A DNA stretch of 64,000 nt from Cantharellus purpuraceus (Eukaryota; Basidiomycota; Agaricomycetes; Cantharellales; Hydnaceae). The position numbers were made by a program, and so were the translations under genes. Below are positions 11,797 to 24,500 of this stretch, one piece after another. The notes beneath the pieces are model-generated. The model searched no databases and was not told the origin of the DNA. It worked only from the letters and a program-made list of their open reading frames with translations. Position 1 is the stretch's first letter, and each line of letters starts with the position of its first letter. The stretch covers positions 744,001-808,000 of the forward strand of contig JALBUN010000048.1 of the NCBI GenBank assembly GCA_025174535.1, given 5' to 3'.

Positions 11797-11873
11797 AGTT
11801 TAAGGTAACTACTCGGGCGTCTATACCATTTTGGGTACCTGATCTTTTTGGTCCGACCATACATACCACTGAC
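11797..11873. promoter_or_regulatory. 77-bp bidirectional promoter between FMP32 and MAK16
   Basis: Only 77 bp separate the two divergent start codons, so both 5' untranslated regions and both core promoters must lie here or overlap the opposite gene. The segment is mixed in composition with no obvious TATA box. Co-regulation of the two genes is plausible but not shown. Confidence 0.6.
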
Positions 11874-13220
11874 ATGCAGAGCGACGACGTTATATGGGGC
11901 ATTATCAATACACAGTTCTGTTCCTACAAAGTCAAGTATGCATGTGTCCTTTCCTCTGCCCATGTACTTGCTCATCTTTGTCCAAGAACACATACACAAA
12001 ATTTCTGTCGGAACGAATACAACGTAACTGGACTATGCAATCGCTCATCATGTCCACTCGCAAACTCGCAGTATGCAACAGTCAGGGAGCAAGAGGGCGT
12101 ACTCTATCTCTACATGAAAACTATTGAACGCGCACATACACCTGCTAAGATGTGGGAGCGCGTAAAATTGTCCAACAACTATTCCAAGGCGTTGGAGCAG
12201 GTAACTTATTTAGGGTCTCATAACATTTTGATTGCTAAGTATGATTGAAGATTGATCAAAATTTAATCTATTGGCCTTCCTTTCTCATTCACAAGTGCAA
12301 GCAACGAGTTACAAAGATCACGCAGTATCTTATAAAAATGCGAAAATTGACACTACGAACACAGTACGTTTCCCAACCCTATCTGTTCACATCTTTTTAT
12401 GAGATTAATCAATGGATACTGTAGAACAAAACTTGTTCCTGTATCGCAGAAACGCGAACGACGTGAACGGACACGAGAGCTCAAAGCGCTACGCGCTGCT
12501 CACATTGAGCGTTCGATTCAGACCGAGCTGCTTGAACGCCTCAAATCAAAAGCGTATGGTGATCAGCCACTAAACGTGAATGAGGATGTATGGAAAGCGG
12601 TCCTTGATGGCGAAAAAGGTAAAGGTATGACGCCCTGCCATTTTTTCCTGTCGATTGGCTTGTCTTCAATATGCAAGCATCGCTAGGTAAGGAGAAGGAG
12701 CTTGAAGATTTACAGGATGAAGAGAGTGAGGAGGAGCTTGATTCGGGAGAGGAGCTAGAAGATGACGAGGAATGGGGCGAACGCGAGTTCGTGAGCGACG
12801 ACAGTGAGCTGGAGGAGCTTGAAGAAGACGGTGATGCATGGGATCTGGAAGACATGGGACTGGAGAAGATCGGTGAAGGTGGCGAGGTAAGTAAATGCCT
12901 CACACTTTTTCTGGAAAGGCTCATGCGGATATAAAACTTGTAGTATGATGAGTCGACGTCGGATGAAGATGACAACGAGCAAATCAAAAAGATGACCGGT
13001 AAACCCAGCGACATGAAGCGGAAAGCCTCAGGGCCAGATTCAGATCGGGAACGTAAAAAAGCAAGAGGTACGTTCCGTACTGCCCAGTCGGTGGAGCACT
13101 CGCGTCGCTTCATTAAACGCCTTTGCTTTTGCAACAGGTCGACCAGCCGGTGCGCGTGTTGAGGTTGAATACGAGTACGAGCAGGAGCCGCAACAAGAGC
13201 TGGCCAAAGATACATGGTAG
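11874..13220 (+). CDS. MAK16: MAK16, nucleolar 60S ribosome-biogenesis factor
   Basis: Seven exons (11874-11935, 11987-12200, 12251-12363, 12425-12624, 12687-12886, 12944-13067, 13138-13220) give 996 nt, 331 residues, close to yeast Mak16. The start MQSDDVIW, the Cys motif region [27 protein letters not shown] and [18 protein letters not shown] are highly conserved signatures of the family. The C-terminal third is a long acidic tract (Glu/Asp runs from about residue 205) followed by a basic segment ([17 protein letters not shown]), fitting a nucleolar protein. Mak16 acts with Rpf1 in early 27S pre-rRNA processing and domain assembly of pre-60S particles. It is divergent from FMP32. Confidence 0.97.
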
Positions 13221-13524
13221 CCAGTTCGTTTACTACCCCGGTAACAGTGTCGCAAACATGCAAGGCGTTATTGGGCACCCAAAGAAGACTCAAGCTCACT
13301 ATTTGAATATTGGGTTTGTCGTGAGCATGTGCGTCACATGCGCTCCATGGAGCAATATTTCTGAAGTCAATGAGCATTTTCTCGCAAGCATTTGATGCAT
13401 TAAATATGACTAGCCAAGACACGCAATCCTCCGCCGTTTGAATGCAGGATGTTCTGTGCGACATATGCCTGATGCGGCAATTTCAACTTAAGGAAGAAAC
13501 TAAATCTTGGTTCTTTCCGCCTAA

Positions 13525-15286
13525 ATGAATCTTTCGATATGTTCTGCTGGGTACAGGGGTCTCAGGTTGTGGTGCCTGAAGGCTCAGGTCATCCCTAAGC
13601 CGCTGAACTATGTTCGCTTGCCTTTGGTCATGGTTCCCACTACAACACTCAACCCTGTCTATGATCTTTCTATTCTCTCAACCGATTTTGTCCCAGACGA
13701 CACACAAACGCGCCGACTCAGGGCGAAAATTATTGATCAGACGGAAACGCTCACAGTCATGAACAGTGAGCTGCAAGACTTGCAACTTCAGGTTCGGGAG
13801 TTGGGCGATCGAATTAGTGAGGCAAAGGGAGCGTTGAAGTTGCACGAAGCTCTCCTATCTCCCAGCCGGCGGCTGGCACCTGAGACGTTAGGTCAAGTGT
13901 TCATGTATTGCCTGCCAACAGATGCAGTCGTTACAATAACTCCTAGCATTGCGCCACTGCTCCTTACTCACGTGAGCCGCAGGTGAGTTCTTTCGGACGA
14001 TCAGCATTGAGATTATAAATGCTCTGGCTAGGTGGCGGCGTGTGGCGTGCGGAACCCCTCATCTATGGGAGAGGCTTTACCTCGGTAGAGGGTTTTCACA
14101 TGGGCTCCGCGCCCTTGTTCCTATGTGGCTAACGAATTCCGGTGCAATACCTCTCGACATTCGCGCCAGCGTTCAAGACTGGCATTCCAATTTTGATCAT
14201 AGAGTACTGGAGCGAAACCTCGTGAACCTTCTTCTTCCAGATGTCTACCGCTGCAGATCGCTTGCATGCTCTATGAGTTCAGTGGCCGTCGAGGTCCTCT
14301 TTGGCCGCGACCTTCTTATGCCATACTTGGAAAATTTAGAACTATGGTTACCCGTATGGTCACCTTTAGTGGCGCCGAAAATGGGAGACCTCCAAGCCCC
14401 TCGCCTTCAAAATATTATCTTGCACGATACCGGATTTTTTACATATGCCCTTCGTGGTCCTTTTCCCTTGGTTCGCCATCTCCAGCTGACTGGTCAAGAA
14501 ACAGTTGGCTTGCTTTCACACACACGTTGTCTTGATTTCATTGTCTTATGCCCCAACCTTCAGAGTTGTACGCTCACACTTAGTAAGGATCCAGGAACCT
14601 CATTGCATTCTCCCATCCTCCTTAAGTCACTACGCAGCCTACATCTGATTTTTACATTCAGTCCGCACGACCCGATACCGTTCCTTATGGCACTACATAC
14701 CCCCGGTATCGAGCGGCTAACTCTTCAGAATCACGGAGGAGTTTCACCTGTGCCCCATATCCGCCGTGTTCTCAACATGCTTTTGTCGGCTCGTCTTCAA
14801 ACCATCAAAGAATTAAACCTATCCTCCCTGTTTGTGGCCACGAGCGATTGGGCTCCATCGCTTTGCAAGTTGACGGAACTTACTAGCCTGTCCATTGTCG
14901 GCGACTCCTTAGACGAATACTTCTTTGATGTTCTCACCACGAATGATCCCTTGGAGCCATGGATATGTCCAAAGCTTACCTCTTTGCAACTGCATCATGT
15001 TACTGGTTTATCTGGTTTATCCGGCGATCGACTTGTCGCCTTTATACGCAGCCGTGCTCCCTTACACCGCGACGTGCCGACAGAAATAGGTGATAATTGC
15101 AAGCGCCTTAGCAATGTCTCCCTAGTCCTATGCAACCTAGAGAATCGTCACAAGGATGCACTTCGAGATATTGAGCGGGAGTGCGATGGTGCCCTTCACC
15201 TCCATGGCCTAGACTCTAGGACAACATTTAACATGCATAACCTACTTCCAGAGATTTTGGACAACATGGATGCTTCAATGCTTTGA
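13525..15286 (+). CDS. F-box-like protein with leucine-rich repeat-like C-terminus
   Basis: Two exons (13525-13982 and 14032-15286) give 1713 nt, 570 residues; a second in-frame ATG at 13630 would give 535. A short coiled coil (around TETLTVMNSELQDLQLQVRE) precedes an F-box-like stretch with RRLAPETLGQVFMYCLP and then THVSRRWRRVACGTPHLWERL, the usual pattern of the large agaricomycete F-box family. The rest has irregular Leu-rich segments (LRSLHLIF, IKELNLSSL, LTSLSIVG) that resemble LRRs. Such proteins are thought to bind Skp1 in SCF ubiquitin ligases, but the substrate is unknown. The stop at 15284-15286 could be earlier than in relatives, because an open plus-strand frame follows directly. 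Confidence 0.8.
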
Positions 15287-17218
15287 CGCTTTTGTAGCGG
15301 TGCTCGAGAAATGGAGGCGAGCAATGGTTGGGCTTGAACTTCCATTCCGTAACCACATCGACTTCTTCGAGACGCTGGATATCAGAATCATGTTGCCGAG
15401 AGTAACAACACCAAGTGAACCAGTGAAAGATTGCAGCATGCATAACCATGGAGGAGGAAGCAGTTAGCAGATCACTTTCTCGGAGTCTGGACACATTCCT
15501 AAGGCCGTACAAATGACAGGCTACCTGATGCTACGAGTCGAATCGATAAACAACCGCATCGGATCCTTAAGTCGCAAATCCATCACTCAAATATACGTTC
15601 TCTCCTCTTCCAAAACAGACCTTGATCGTGATACATCATATGGAAAGTCTCTGTTCCATGCTCATACCAAAGTTGTCATTTCAAACGTGCAAATGAACTC
15701 GAGCCATCCATCGACTCTCCTAGCCAATGCTTGGAATAGTGGCGTGGAGTGTCATAAAAATCAACTAGAGCAGCATGGGGTTTAGGCCTTAGGCCTTAGG
15801 GTTATGTTTGTCGACTCCGTTATACAGTAGATATTGGTCTGTGACCAGGCTTTCAAACCATCAAAACACCGGCCCATCGTGATCAGCCTTCATGAGATAT
15901 TATAATATACTGATTACTTCGAAGTGCTGCATAGGCTGTTAGGATAACCGAAGCCGGTGACCACGAGAAGAGAAGCAAACCTGTTCATCCTCACTATGAT
16001 CAAGTCACTTCATCACTTGTCATGTACATGTCACTTGACATCATCATGATATTCGGGTTCTGTGGCCTAATTTGCGGCACAACAGTGATCGATCACTTAC
16101 TAGAAGCTCCGAGTCTTCTGAGGCTGTGTGGAGCAAGGAGAGTAGCATCTCCTTGATGCAACCGAGGCACCGGAAAGAGCTGAGGACAGAGCCAACATCG
16201 CAATTCTAACAATTGTGAGTGGGCCCACTGGTATCGTGCCAGGCCAGGTCGTCAGTGACTAGTGACATGACCAACACTTACTGAACGCGGGCCAGATGAA
16301 GACCGAGAATAGTGGCAGCCCGCGTACTTTAGATACTTACCTTCAGGAATGCCAAAGATACTAGAGCTGTGGATAAAAGGTTTAGCAACACGGTTGCTTT
16401 TGGCCGCCTGGAGGGAAATTCTCACTCTCATCATACCAAGAATTCTCAACACCAGTTCCTCTTAGCGCGCAGGGCGCAGGTGTTCGTGTCAGGCCGTAGG
16501 GTTGACAGGCAAGGTGTTTACGGCGTCGTGACTGACCGAGGACAAGATATCGGGGAGAATTGAGCGCGCCGCAATTACTATCACCATGGGCGGGTAATAA
16601 ACAGAGCTACTAGAGCTAGAGCCTACAGCAAGGTGGATCTGAACCAGGTGTCATCCTAGCAGGTGTAGACGCCTGGACAGAATGCTACTCTTAAGGCCCT
16701 GCAAGAGCGCCGCGTAGTACCCACTGTAATAATCCGAAGTCCCTTACGGTTACCTCCTACAAATATACTCGAAACACACAGGGCAGATCAACAAAAAGGC
16801 GACCGCGTATTTGGGCAAGGTACTTACGCAGGAACACTCACAAGCCCTGTTAGATGTTAGACCAGGCTGAAATTTAGACCCTGGAGAGGCATCTATCAAG
16901 GAGGTGGTATGTCCTTAGTCTAGCATTACTAGAACAGTGCGGACTACAGCATGACACGTGGCCGTATTCTTCAAGGTCCTCGACTCGCGGAGTATAGAAG
17001 TTCATTAAATGCATATAAATGGTTGAGAGAGAAAGTACACTAGTCTATTGCGATTGGCATCCTGTGTGTAATGGTATCTGTATGGAAGCGAGGCAAGGTG
17101 TAAAAATGGAAGCAAAACGCAGAACGACGGAAATGCTGCAAAGTGGGGAAGCCAGGTAGGATGAGGTGATCAACCGAAGCGGAAGTAACAATACAACAAG
17201 CAATGGTACATGTGTCTA
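15287..17218. other. Gene-poor interval of about 1.9 kb
   Basis: No gene was recognised on either strand; the longest frames (15513-15785, 16369-16563) show no family or splice continuity. Noticeable items are a telomere-like TTAGGCC-TTAGGCC-TTAGGG run at 15782-15801 and a CATGTACATG palindrome flanked by TCACTTG direct repeats near 16012-16038. The right end is the 3' side of ERG13. Confidence 0.4.
15782..15801 (+). repeat. Telomere-like short run
   Basis: Two TTAGGCC units are followed directly by TTAGGG. TTAGGG is the usual telomere repeat of filamentous fungi. Three units are too few to call an interstitial telomere with confidence. Confidence 0.3.
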
Positions 17219-18980
17219 TTATGCTGAAGGAGTGATGCCGTACTGGCGGCGATATTTCTCGTCGATTCGTTCTATGTAGTAGGAACCTGGCCAAAGGTTG
17301 CCGAGGTCCCCGACAGGTGTGTAGTTTCCTGCATTATGGTTCTGCTCCCGGAGCTGTGAATGTCAAAACTATCAGTGCCAATGGTGACGTAGCAAATGCA
17401 AACAAGTACAGACCTTGAGCGCCGCGACGTACTCCTCGCACGGAACAACCTTCATGCTTTGCAGCCTGCGTTGTAGGTCAATTTTCTCCCGCATCTCGCC
17501 CGTGTCGCCTCGGACGCGAATAGCAAAGAAGGAACTCGCGCAACCTGAACCGTATGCGAACAAACTGAGACGCTTGTCCTTAAGTTCGGCAGGCTCAACG
17601 TTGGATACAATCGAGACCAGGCCGCCATAGAGACTGGCAGTGTACATGTTGCCACAGCGCTTCGCCAACGACATACTTGGGGCAACCCGTGTTTTATAAT
17701 CAGATGCGGCATATGCCACAAAAGTCTTCTCGAGGGACTTCGATGCCAGCGATTCAGTACGTGAAAGAGCAAGAAATTCGGACGGTGAGGGGATTGAGGT
17801 AAATTTAGGGTTTGAGGGTGCAGATACGAAGTCGTTGTACAACAGACGAGCGTGGCCCTTCTGGACAAGCTTGCCGTAGGGGGAGTGGAAGATAGGGTAG
17901 TCAAAGTCGGAGAGCGAGATGGCAGCTTTAGGGTCGGCAGAATTGCCATTAGCATGCCCATTCGCATGTCCATTACCGTGTCCATTGGCAAGTTTCTCGC
18001 GTCGTGCCTGGATGCGCGCATGTTTCTCCCGGAAACGAGCGTACGAATTATCAAGCGCCGTGACATAAGACACGATGGATAGAGGCCCGTCGACTTCCGG
18101 GTATTCGGAGTCAAGCTGGATATGGAGTTTGAGCGTCTAGCTGTAGATCTAACGAATGTAACCCTTACTTTAGGCTTGTAGAAGTCGTACGTATTAGCCA
18201 TGTACGTGCCATGGACAGCTAGACAGAATTCTCAGCACCCATGACGACCAACCAAGACCTTGAGACTCACGCTCAAAAACCAATGGCGCATCTGGGCCAA
18301 TCAACATGGCAACAGCACCTGCACCACCAACAGGGCGAGCTCCTCCTTCTGCATAGATGGCAATGTCGCCAGCAAACACTATAGCACTCCGTCCATCCCA
18401 GGAACTGGACTCCACCCAGTTAATGGCATTAAACAAGGCGGCTGTGGAGCCATAGCATGCATTTTTGGAGTCGATACCCTCTATGTCGTTATTGCCGGCC
18501 TCTGCGAAAAGGTCCATAAGGACAGTCTTGACAGACTTCGACTTGTCAATAATAGTTTCTGTGCCAACGTCCAGGCGACCGATGGATTTTGGGTCAACAT
18601 TGTATTTTTTCATGAGTGAAGAGACAACTAAAGGGTACTTTAAGCACAACGATGAGCCCCATAGGTTTGGTACATACCAGTTAGTGCGAACGAGTTGATA
18701 TCTTCGCGATCATCTGTACAAGCCATGTATTCTTGACCAAGACCTATAGTATATTTCCCCTTGGGTACACCGTCGAAAACTTCTAAAGCTTCTTCGGAGA
18801 TGCACTGCCAGCCAGGTGAGTAGTGTCCAGCTACAGGGAGTAGAAAGCAAGGCTCACACGTTTCGGGAAGTATACTTCAAGCCCCAGAATACCAACGTTC
18901 TGGGGCTTAGGTAGACCATAAACATTGTCAGACTCAACGTGAGTCAGGCCGTTGGCGTGAGTGATAGTCGGAGCAACCAT
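17219..18980 (-). CDS. ERG13: Hydroxymethylglutaryl-CoA synthase
   Basis: Six exons (18980-18858, 18804-18678, 18627-18271, 18218-18169, 18115-17414, 17353-17219) give 1494 nt, 497 residues, typical for cytosolic fungal HMG-CoA synthases (yeast 491). The enzyme condenses acetyl-CoA with acetoacetyl-CoA to HMG-CoA in the mevalonate/ergosterol pathway. The nucleophile lies in [15 protein letters not shown] (Cys about residue 141), and the conserved [16 protein letters not shown] block contributes the catalytic His. Early residues [12 protein letters not shown] and EDINSFALT are also family-typical. An odd Gly/Asn/His-rich repeat ([15 protein letters not shown], encoded at about 17941-17990) sits between conserved blocks and is probably a surface loop. 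Sterol feedback would be expected, but no site was identified. Confidence 0.97.
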
Positions 18981-21548
18981 GTTGAAAAAGTTTGGTAGGA
19001 TGGTCGTCTAGGTAATGAAGGGGGTGCGAGGGCGGCTCAGTTGAAGTCAGGTAAAGGAGAGACAACAAGTAATATATATATAGAGGCGAGTTGGCCACGA
19101 CGGTATGATGGTACGATACCTTGCAAATTATCCGGTTAGCAAAATCAGACGAGACCGACATCTTCGCTTATGTAATTGGTTAGCGCTAAACTATATCGCT
19201 TATTCGCCACTCCGAGTTAACCAGTGTTGACATGTCGTTTTTCAAATCTTCAGCGTATCGCCAATCGATATCTCTCTTAAGCTAAAAGCCCTATCTAGGA
19301 AAGGTGCTCATAGTGCCTAGAATGAACTTGATCTGCCACTTCATGCCAGTGCGTTGCCACAGAGTTTTTTCATCTTTTGACAACACTGCACGTAGCTTGC
19401 GCATGCACATGCATCGTCTGCCCATGCATAAATTTTCTCGGGCCACGATAAGGTCTGAGATCCACTGCTTCCCCCGGCATGATCACTGTTATGATAAACT
19501 TCATTTGATGAACCCTGCGGCACCGCTTGGGTTAGGGTTTGCGATAGACGCTCATATACATGGAATACTTTTCAAAGTCAAACGGGTGGATCCTCTTCCG
19601 GACGCAGCAGAGTGTTTCCCCTCTGCTCCTTTAGCTTGATTTTGATTTTGTTCTATCGGGTGGCCTCTGAGAGCTGACAAGTTGTCAGCGCGTTCGCTTA
19701 CTTTCCCGGTTACCTCATAAACGACTTCTCATGGTATCGAGATCTTTGAATTAAAAAGTCCTCCGCCTTTGCGATATCGACATCTGCGTATTACTAAGCC
19801 TATTTCTATATACATCAGCGGCTGTTTCTTCGCTCGGTATTCTGGAGTTCCCTCTCGATTCGTACTGGCACTTTTGAGTGCCTGCAGGTCAACATGCAAT
19901 GCACCTCCTTACGTCATTCAATGGCATGTACTATATCTACTTGTGGATCGTACTTATTGGTTAGAGGCGCCCCCCTTCTGCTGAATAACTCGAAAAATTG
20001 TGCTTGGGGCATCAATGACCGGTTGCCGTAACTCTAGCCCACATTAGGTTCGTGAGTGCGCTGCTGTCACTTGCCAGGATACAGACAAGGCACAATGCTT
20101 TCGCCAGCGCAGGTTAGATCCTGAGCGCCTTTTTTTCCTTTTACAAAATCCTGAATCGTATGATCAGGCGTTTCTCACAAACAGCAGTTGAGCGCCATGA
20201 TGAAGTCGTATCAAGCTCAAATGTCCCTGGTATCTTGCTGGCCTGATCTATTTCATATGGGCGATATTCTCTGTGAGGTGACTTTCTGATCGGCTTGGAA
20301 GCGATATGCTCCTCGACACTTTTTATTCAACGAAGTTGTGAGTTATCCTGTCAGACGATTGTTTTGGTAAGCGTTATGTTCGTAGAATTTAATGAGCAAC
20401 GAACGACTCGCGTGCACCCAGTCGTCATCGTTGAAGCTTGATTACGAATTGTCCAGGCGTCTCTAGCGCACAAGCGGAAGACGGTCAACGCCCTGTAAGA
20501 AGCAATGTCTAATTAAGGATGTGGCATGTAAGCGTTTATCTAACATGGACTGTGTAGCCTGTTGGGTGTCTTCGCTCAGTGATCTTGACTGCAAGCCAGG
20601 CTCGTCCCCCAATGGCCATTCTCACCATCCTTGGCGTACGCGAAGCAAGCCTTTTGCTAGTGACTGTTATTGGCTGTTCTTGACGGGAACAAAGCGACGT
20701 ATACGTTACAATACACAACAGTCGCTACAAGAGTAACCATAGAATGAGGTATGGTGTGGACAACCGCTATAGCATGAAATGCGTTTAAAGCAATCAAATG
20801 GATCGCTAGTAGACTCATCACTCATATCCGAGTCTGATCAGATAATATCATCTTCAGCGCAAAGAGGGACCGCCGCCCGCCCGTGTGGCAAGCAAATCAA
20901 GAAGGTGTATCTGCGCACGCGAAATCAAATCATGTGCCTTTATCGACCGCAATGCATTGATTGCTCAGCCTGACTCCTTCCCGATGACTCCATTCAGGTA
21001 CCTCTACCAACAATCATCTCACGCGTAGGAATATTCGGTCTGGTTACTACTCAATTATATTGACACGAAGAGACGGGTCCAATAGTTTACGATACACGAT
21101 GGCTACTCCTGAGGAATAACCATAAGGGAGGAGGGGCAGGGTGACCAAAGGAAAAATAGACAACAACGCGAGCGCAAGTATGTAAAGTGTGTAGTGTAAA
21201 TCAGAAATCAGAAACCAGATAATCGATCACAACAAGGAGAAAGGGGAAAAAGAAAAAAGACGAATAGACACTTGTGTCAATGCCAATACGGGAGATGGCT
21301 CATAAACGTAGTGTCCGATTAAACAAGAAAATGCAGGATACTGGACAGGAAGAGATGGTTGGCGCGACGCTGGTGGTGGTGGTAGTAGTGGTAGAGACAT
21401 GCACGAGATGCGACGAAAGTGATACACAGTAGTTATTTAACATTGATTGCCCAAGGATAAGGATGCAAGGTGGGGGGAATGTTGGAAAAGCGGTGGTATG
21501 AGAAAACGGTGCCAGCACCGGAAAGAGAGGGGGGAGATGCCTTCGTTA
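18981..21548. other. Gene-poor interval of about 2.6 kb
   Basis: The left end is the ERG13 promoter, which includes a minus-strand ATG at 19161 opening a 75-codon frame that overlaps the ERG13 start. The right end is the 3' side of the Reg1-like gene. In between I found no gene, RNA gene or repeat that I can defend; open frames are short and lack splice continuity. Composition is moderately AT-rich. Confidence 0.4.
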
Positions 21549-24500
21549 CTACCCCCCAGACGCACTTGTTATATTCGAGGTGTCTTGACTGCCCCAGAGG
21601 GATCCGAGGTAACCTTTCGCCGAGGATACAGCGCGACCCATTAGGGTAGCAGACTCCTCTGAAGAGGTGCTTATACGTATTGTTACCGGAGGCGTTGGAA
21701 TCGGCATGGTGGTGTTCATGAGATTGGCGGAGGTTGGGGCCGTTGGTGACATCTTGTTCAGGACGAAATCGGAGGGTTGAGAGGGTGGCTCCGGGGATGC
21801 CTCTGCGTCTTGACGAGTATCACCTGCTTCGGACGATTCTGTCGAATTCGAGAGACTCGGAAGAGAGCCGGCAGCATCACCATCATCTTTCTCCCCCGTG
21901 ATGCTGGGGGGCGACACTGACAACTCCAACCCCTTCCCCCCTCTCCTCACACGCGATCTGATCCTCCCACTCCTCCCTCCCTCCCTCTCGTCTGGGCTCA
22001 AACTCCCCTTCCTCGACGTTGGTGACGCACCAAGCCCATATGCCGTCCCCAGCCCAATCCCCACCCCCCCACCACCATCCATGCTCGCCCGCCGACCCAG
22101 ACGCACATTTGACTGGCTCCCCCTCGGACTTACGCTGCCATCCAGTGTGCCGATGCTGCGACTCCGGCTACGCCCTCTTGGAGGATCATTCTCCCCCTTG
22201 TCGCGGGGAGATGCAGAGGAGTCGAGATCCGACAGTGAAATTGAGCTGCCACCCCGTCTCATACTCCGCCCGCGCACGCTGTCCCCGCTAGGGGAGGAAG
22301 CGGAGGGTGACGTGATGGGAGACGTGGATCGGCCCCGAGAGGGTGGCTCCAGGTACGACGAGCCGTATGATCCCACAGAGTTCCCAGAGCCGTTAGAGGT
22401 GGTAGTCGATGACGTCGCTGTAGACGTCGACGAGGGTGCAGGCGAAGGCACTTGGTGGATATGCTCGTGGCTGGGAATCGGGATCGCGGCGCTGGGAGTT
22501 GGCGGCACTATAGAAGGAACGAGAACAGGCAGCGACGTCGCAGCCTCACGTTGCGTTCTCAAAGCCGCTGATTGCGGGGACGACGGCGAGGGAAGTGAAG
22601 GTGGCATGATCGTACCCTCTTCACTTACGCTGCTAGAGCTCCCCTTCGACCGTGCACTGCGCATGTCCTCCGCTTGTGCAGATGATGAAGCCGCGTCCAA
22701 CGCAACCCGGCTCGCCAAGTCTGATGTACTCACACTCCGAGCCTGCCCCGGACTACGTCCACTTCTCGGCCTCAGTCCCGAGCGATATGAGGTATCTTCA
22801 ACACCTCCCATATCCGAACCCGTGAACATATCAAACCCAGATTCGAGTGGCATCTCCATATCATCTTCCTCGCGACCTCGGAAATTGCTGAGAAGTTCTG
22901 CATCGTCGAATGACGACGCACGAAGCTGCGAAGTTGCCTGCGGAGGCGAGCCAAGTGGGAGTCCGGACATCCTCGACCCACCCACACCAGCTGCATAGCC
23001 ACCAACAGCCATGGCACCACCTGCCATTCGCTCTGCATACACACTGCCTTGCGGGGGTACAAACACCAGATTCACAGCGTCACTCCGTTCGCTGCCCGTA
23101 TTTGCTCCGGCAGTATGTAGACGTCGTGATGCAAAGAGTGACTCTTCCTCCTCCTCCTCCTCCTCCTCCAACTCCTCTTCCTCCCACAAACTACCGTGCT
23201 CCCCTCCATGGTGGAGGGACCCTACGGGTGAGGGCGATGCAGATGTCTTGAGCATCGTCGGCGCAATGGGTGCAATGGTGACATGCTCCCTCTCTGTTCC
23301 GGACATGTCATAACCGTTGTAGCCTGAACCATTGGAACTGGATCCTCCAGAAAGCGAAGGAGTCCGCCGACTGTGTATTCGCGTGTGCGGACCCGGACGC
23401 ATCTCGAGTACATCGTCCTCGCTCTCATCTTCATCATTGTCGCTTTCGTCCTCATACTCCCGATACTCATCCATGTCATCCTGGAGGTCGAACTCATCCT
23501 CGTCCTCCTCGTCAACACCAAAGTATCCGTCTCGCGACTTCTTGGGCTTCTCGATGGCTATGCATTGTTCGACGAACGTGTTGAAACTGATGTGCCGCCT
23601 CTGACCATTAGTTGTATCCCCACATGAGCTATCCCGACTCTGTGTTGATCCTGGGCGCAAAGCAGGAGACAATGGGCTTGGGGCAGGGGCTTCAGACAAC
23701 GGGAGTGGGGGCGAGTCGCCGCGAAACGGGTTACGTCGATGAACGTTTGTGTCTGACTTTGTATGCGTCAGTTTAGGTCGCTTGCGAGCTTCGTCCGACT
23801 CATTCATGTCGCGCGATCCCCGTGTTCTTGATGTGGAGGACGATGTATTCGAGTATCCCTGATCCTCCCCCATTTCCATGGCCTCTAAACCAGGGCTTGA
23901 CTGGAATGAGATGGAGAGTAATTCTGAAATAGAGCGATGTTTGAGGATGGGTTTGAGGGCCCATGGGGAATTAGAGCGGGGTGAGTTGGAGCGAAGTCTA
24001 GCATCATTAGGATGTAACGAAGGTGGGGAAGTGGGCGGGAAAATAGATGTGGGGGATGAACCTGAGCTTTCGTGCTCGGGCGACGGTGTTTGACGTGGTG
24101 GCGGTACCCAGTCAGCAGCAGTGTGTAAAGGACCATATAGCCAAGTGACGTCAGAATCTTTAAGCCTGTGTGTGAGATCATCAGTAAATGTGAGATAGAG
24201 CATTGGAGGAGTCAAAGAGTATACTACGCTACGATAAATTGAAAGTGATAGTTGAAGGGCATATCAGTAAAATACGAAATGACAGGAGTCAGAAGCTAGG
24301 CCACTATCTGAATGTGGTATGAGAACAAGGACAGTTGACACGAAATAAACACGTCTATGAAGGATTGAAAGCAACAGCCTGTACAAAAGTGTACTAGGGA
24401 AGTGTCAGATTGACGATTAGAGGCTACGCCTCTATTTTTTGTATTGTAAAAGGGTAAAATGCACAGAAAGATAAGGGAAAAGGGCTCCTGATACGGGCGT

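Noticed and set aside
11706..11864. Alternative FMP32 start at 11864
   Set aside because: It would need a 30-nt intron or an atypical join; the ATG at 11796 gives a presequence, a 52-nt intron and an in-frame model.
12541..13464. 307-codon minus-strand frame rich in serine
   Set aside because: It is the antisense of the acidic tract of MAK16 (GAG/GAA read as CTC/TTC gives Ser/Leu/Phe runs) and crosses MAK16 introns.
21898..22998. 366-codon open frame on the plus strand
   Set aside because: It is antisense to the Ser/Pro/Gly-rich part of the Reg1-like gene, where codon bias leaves the opposite strand free of stops; it has no family resemblance.
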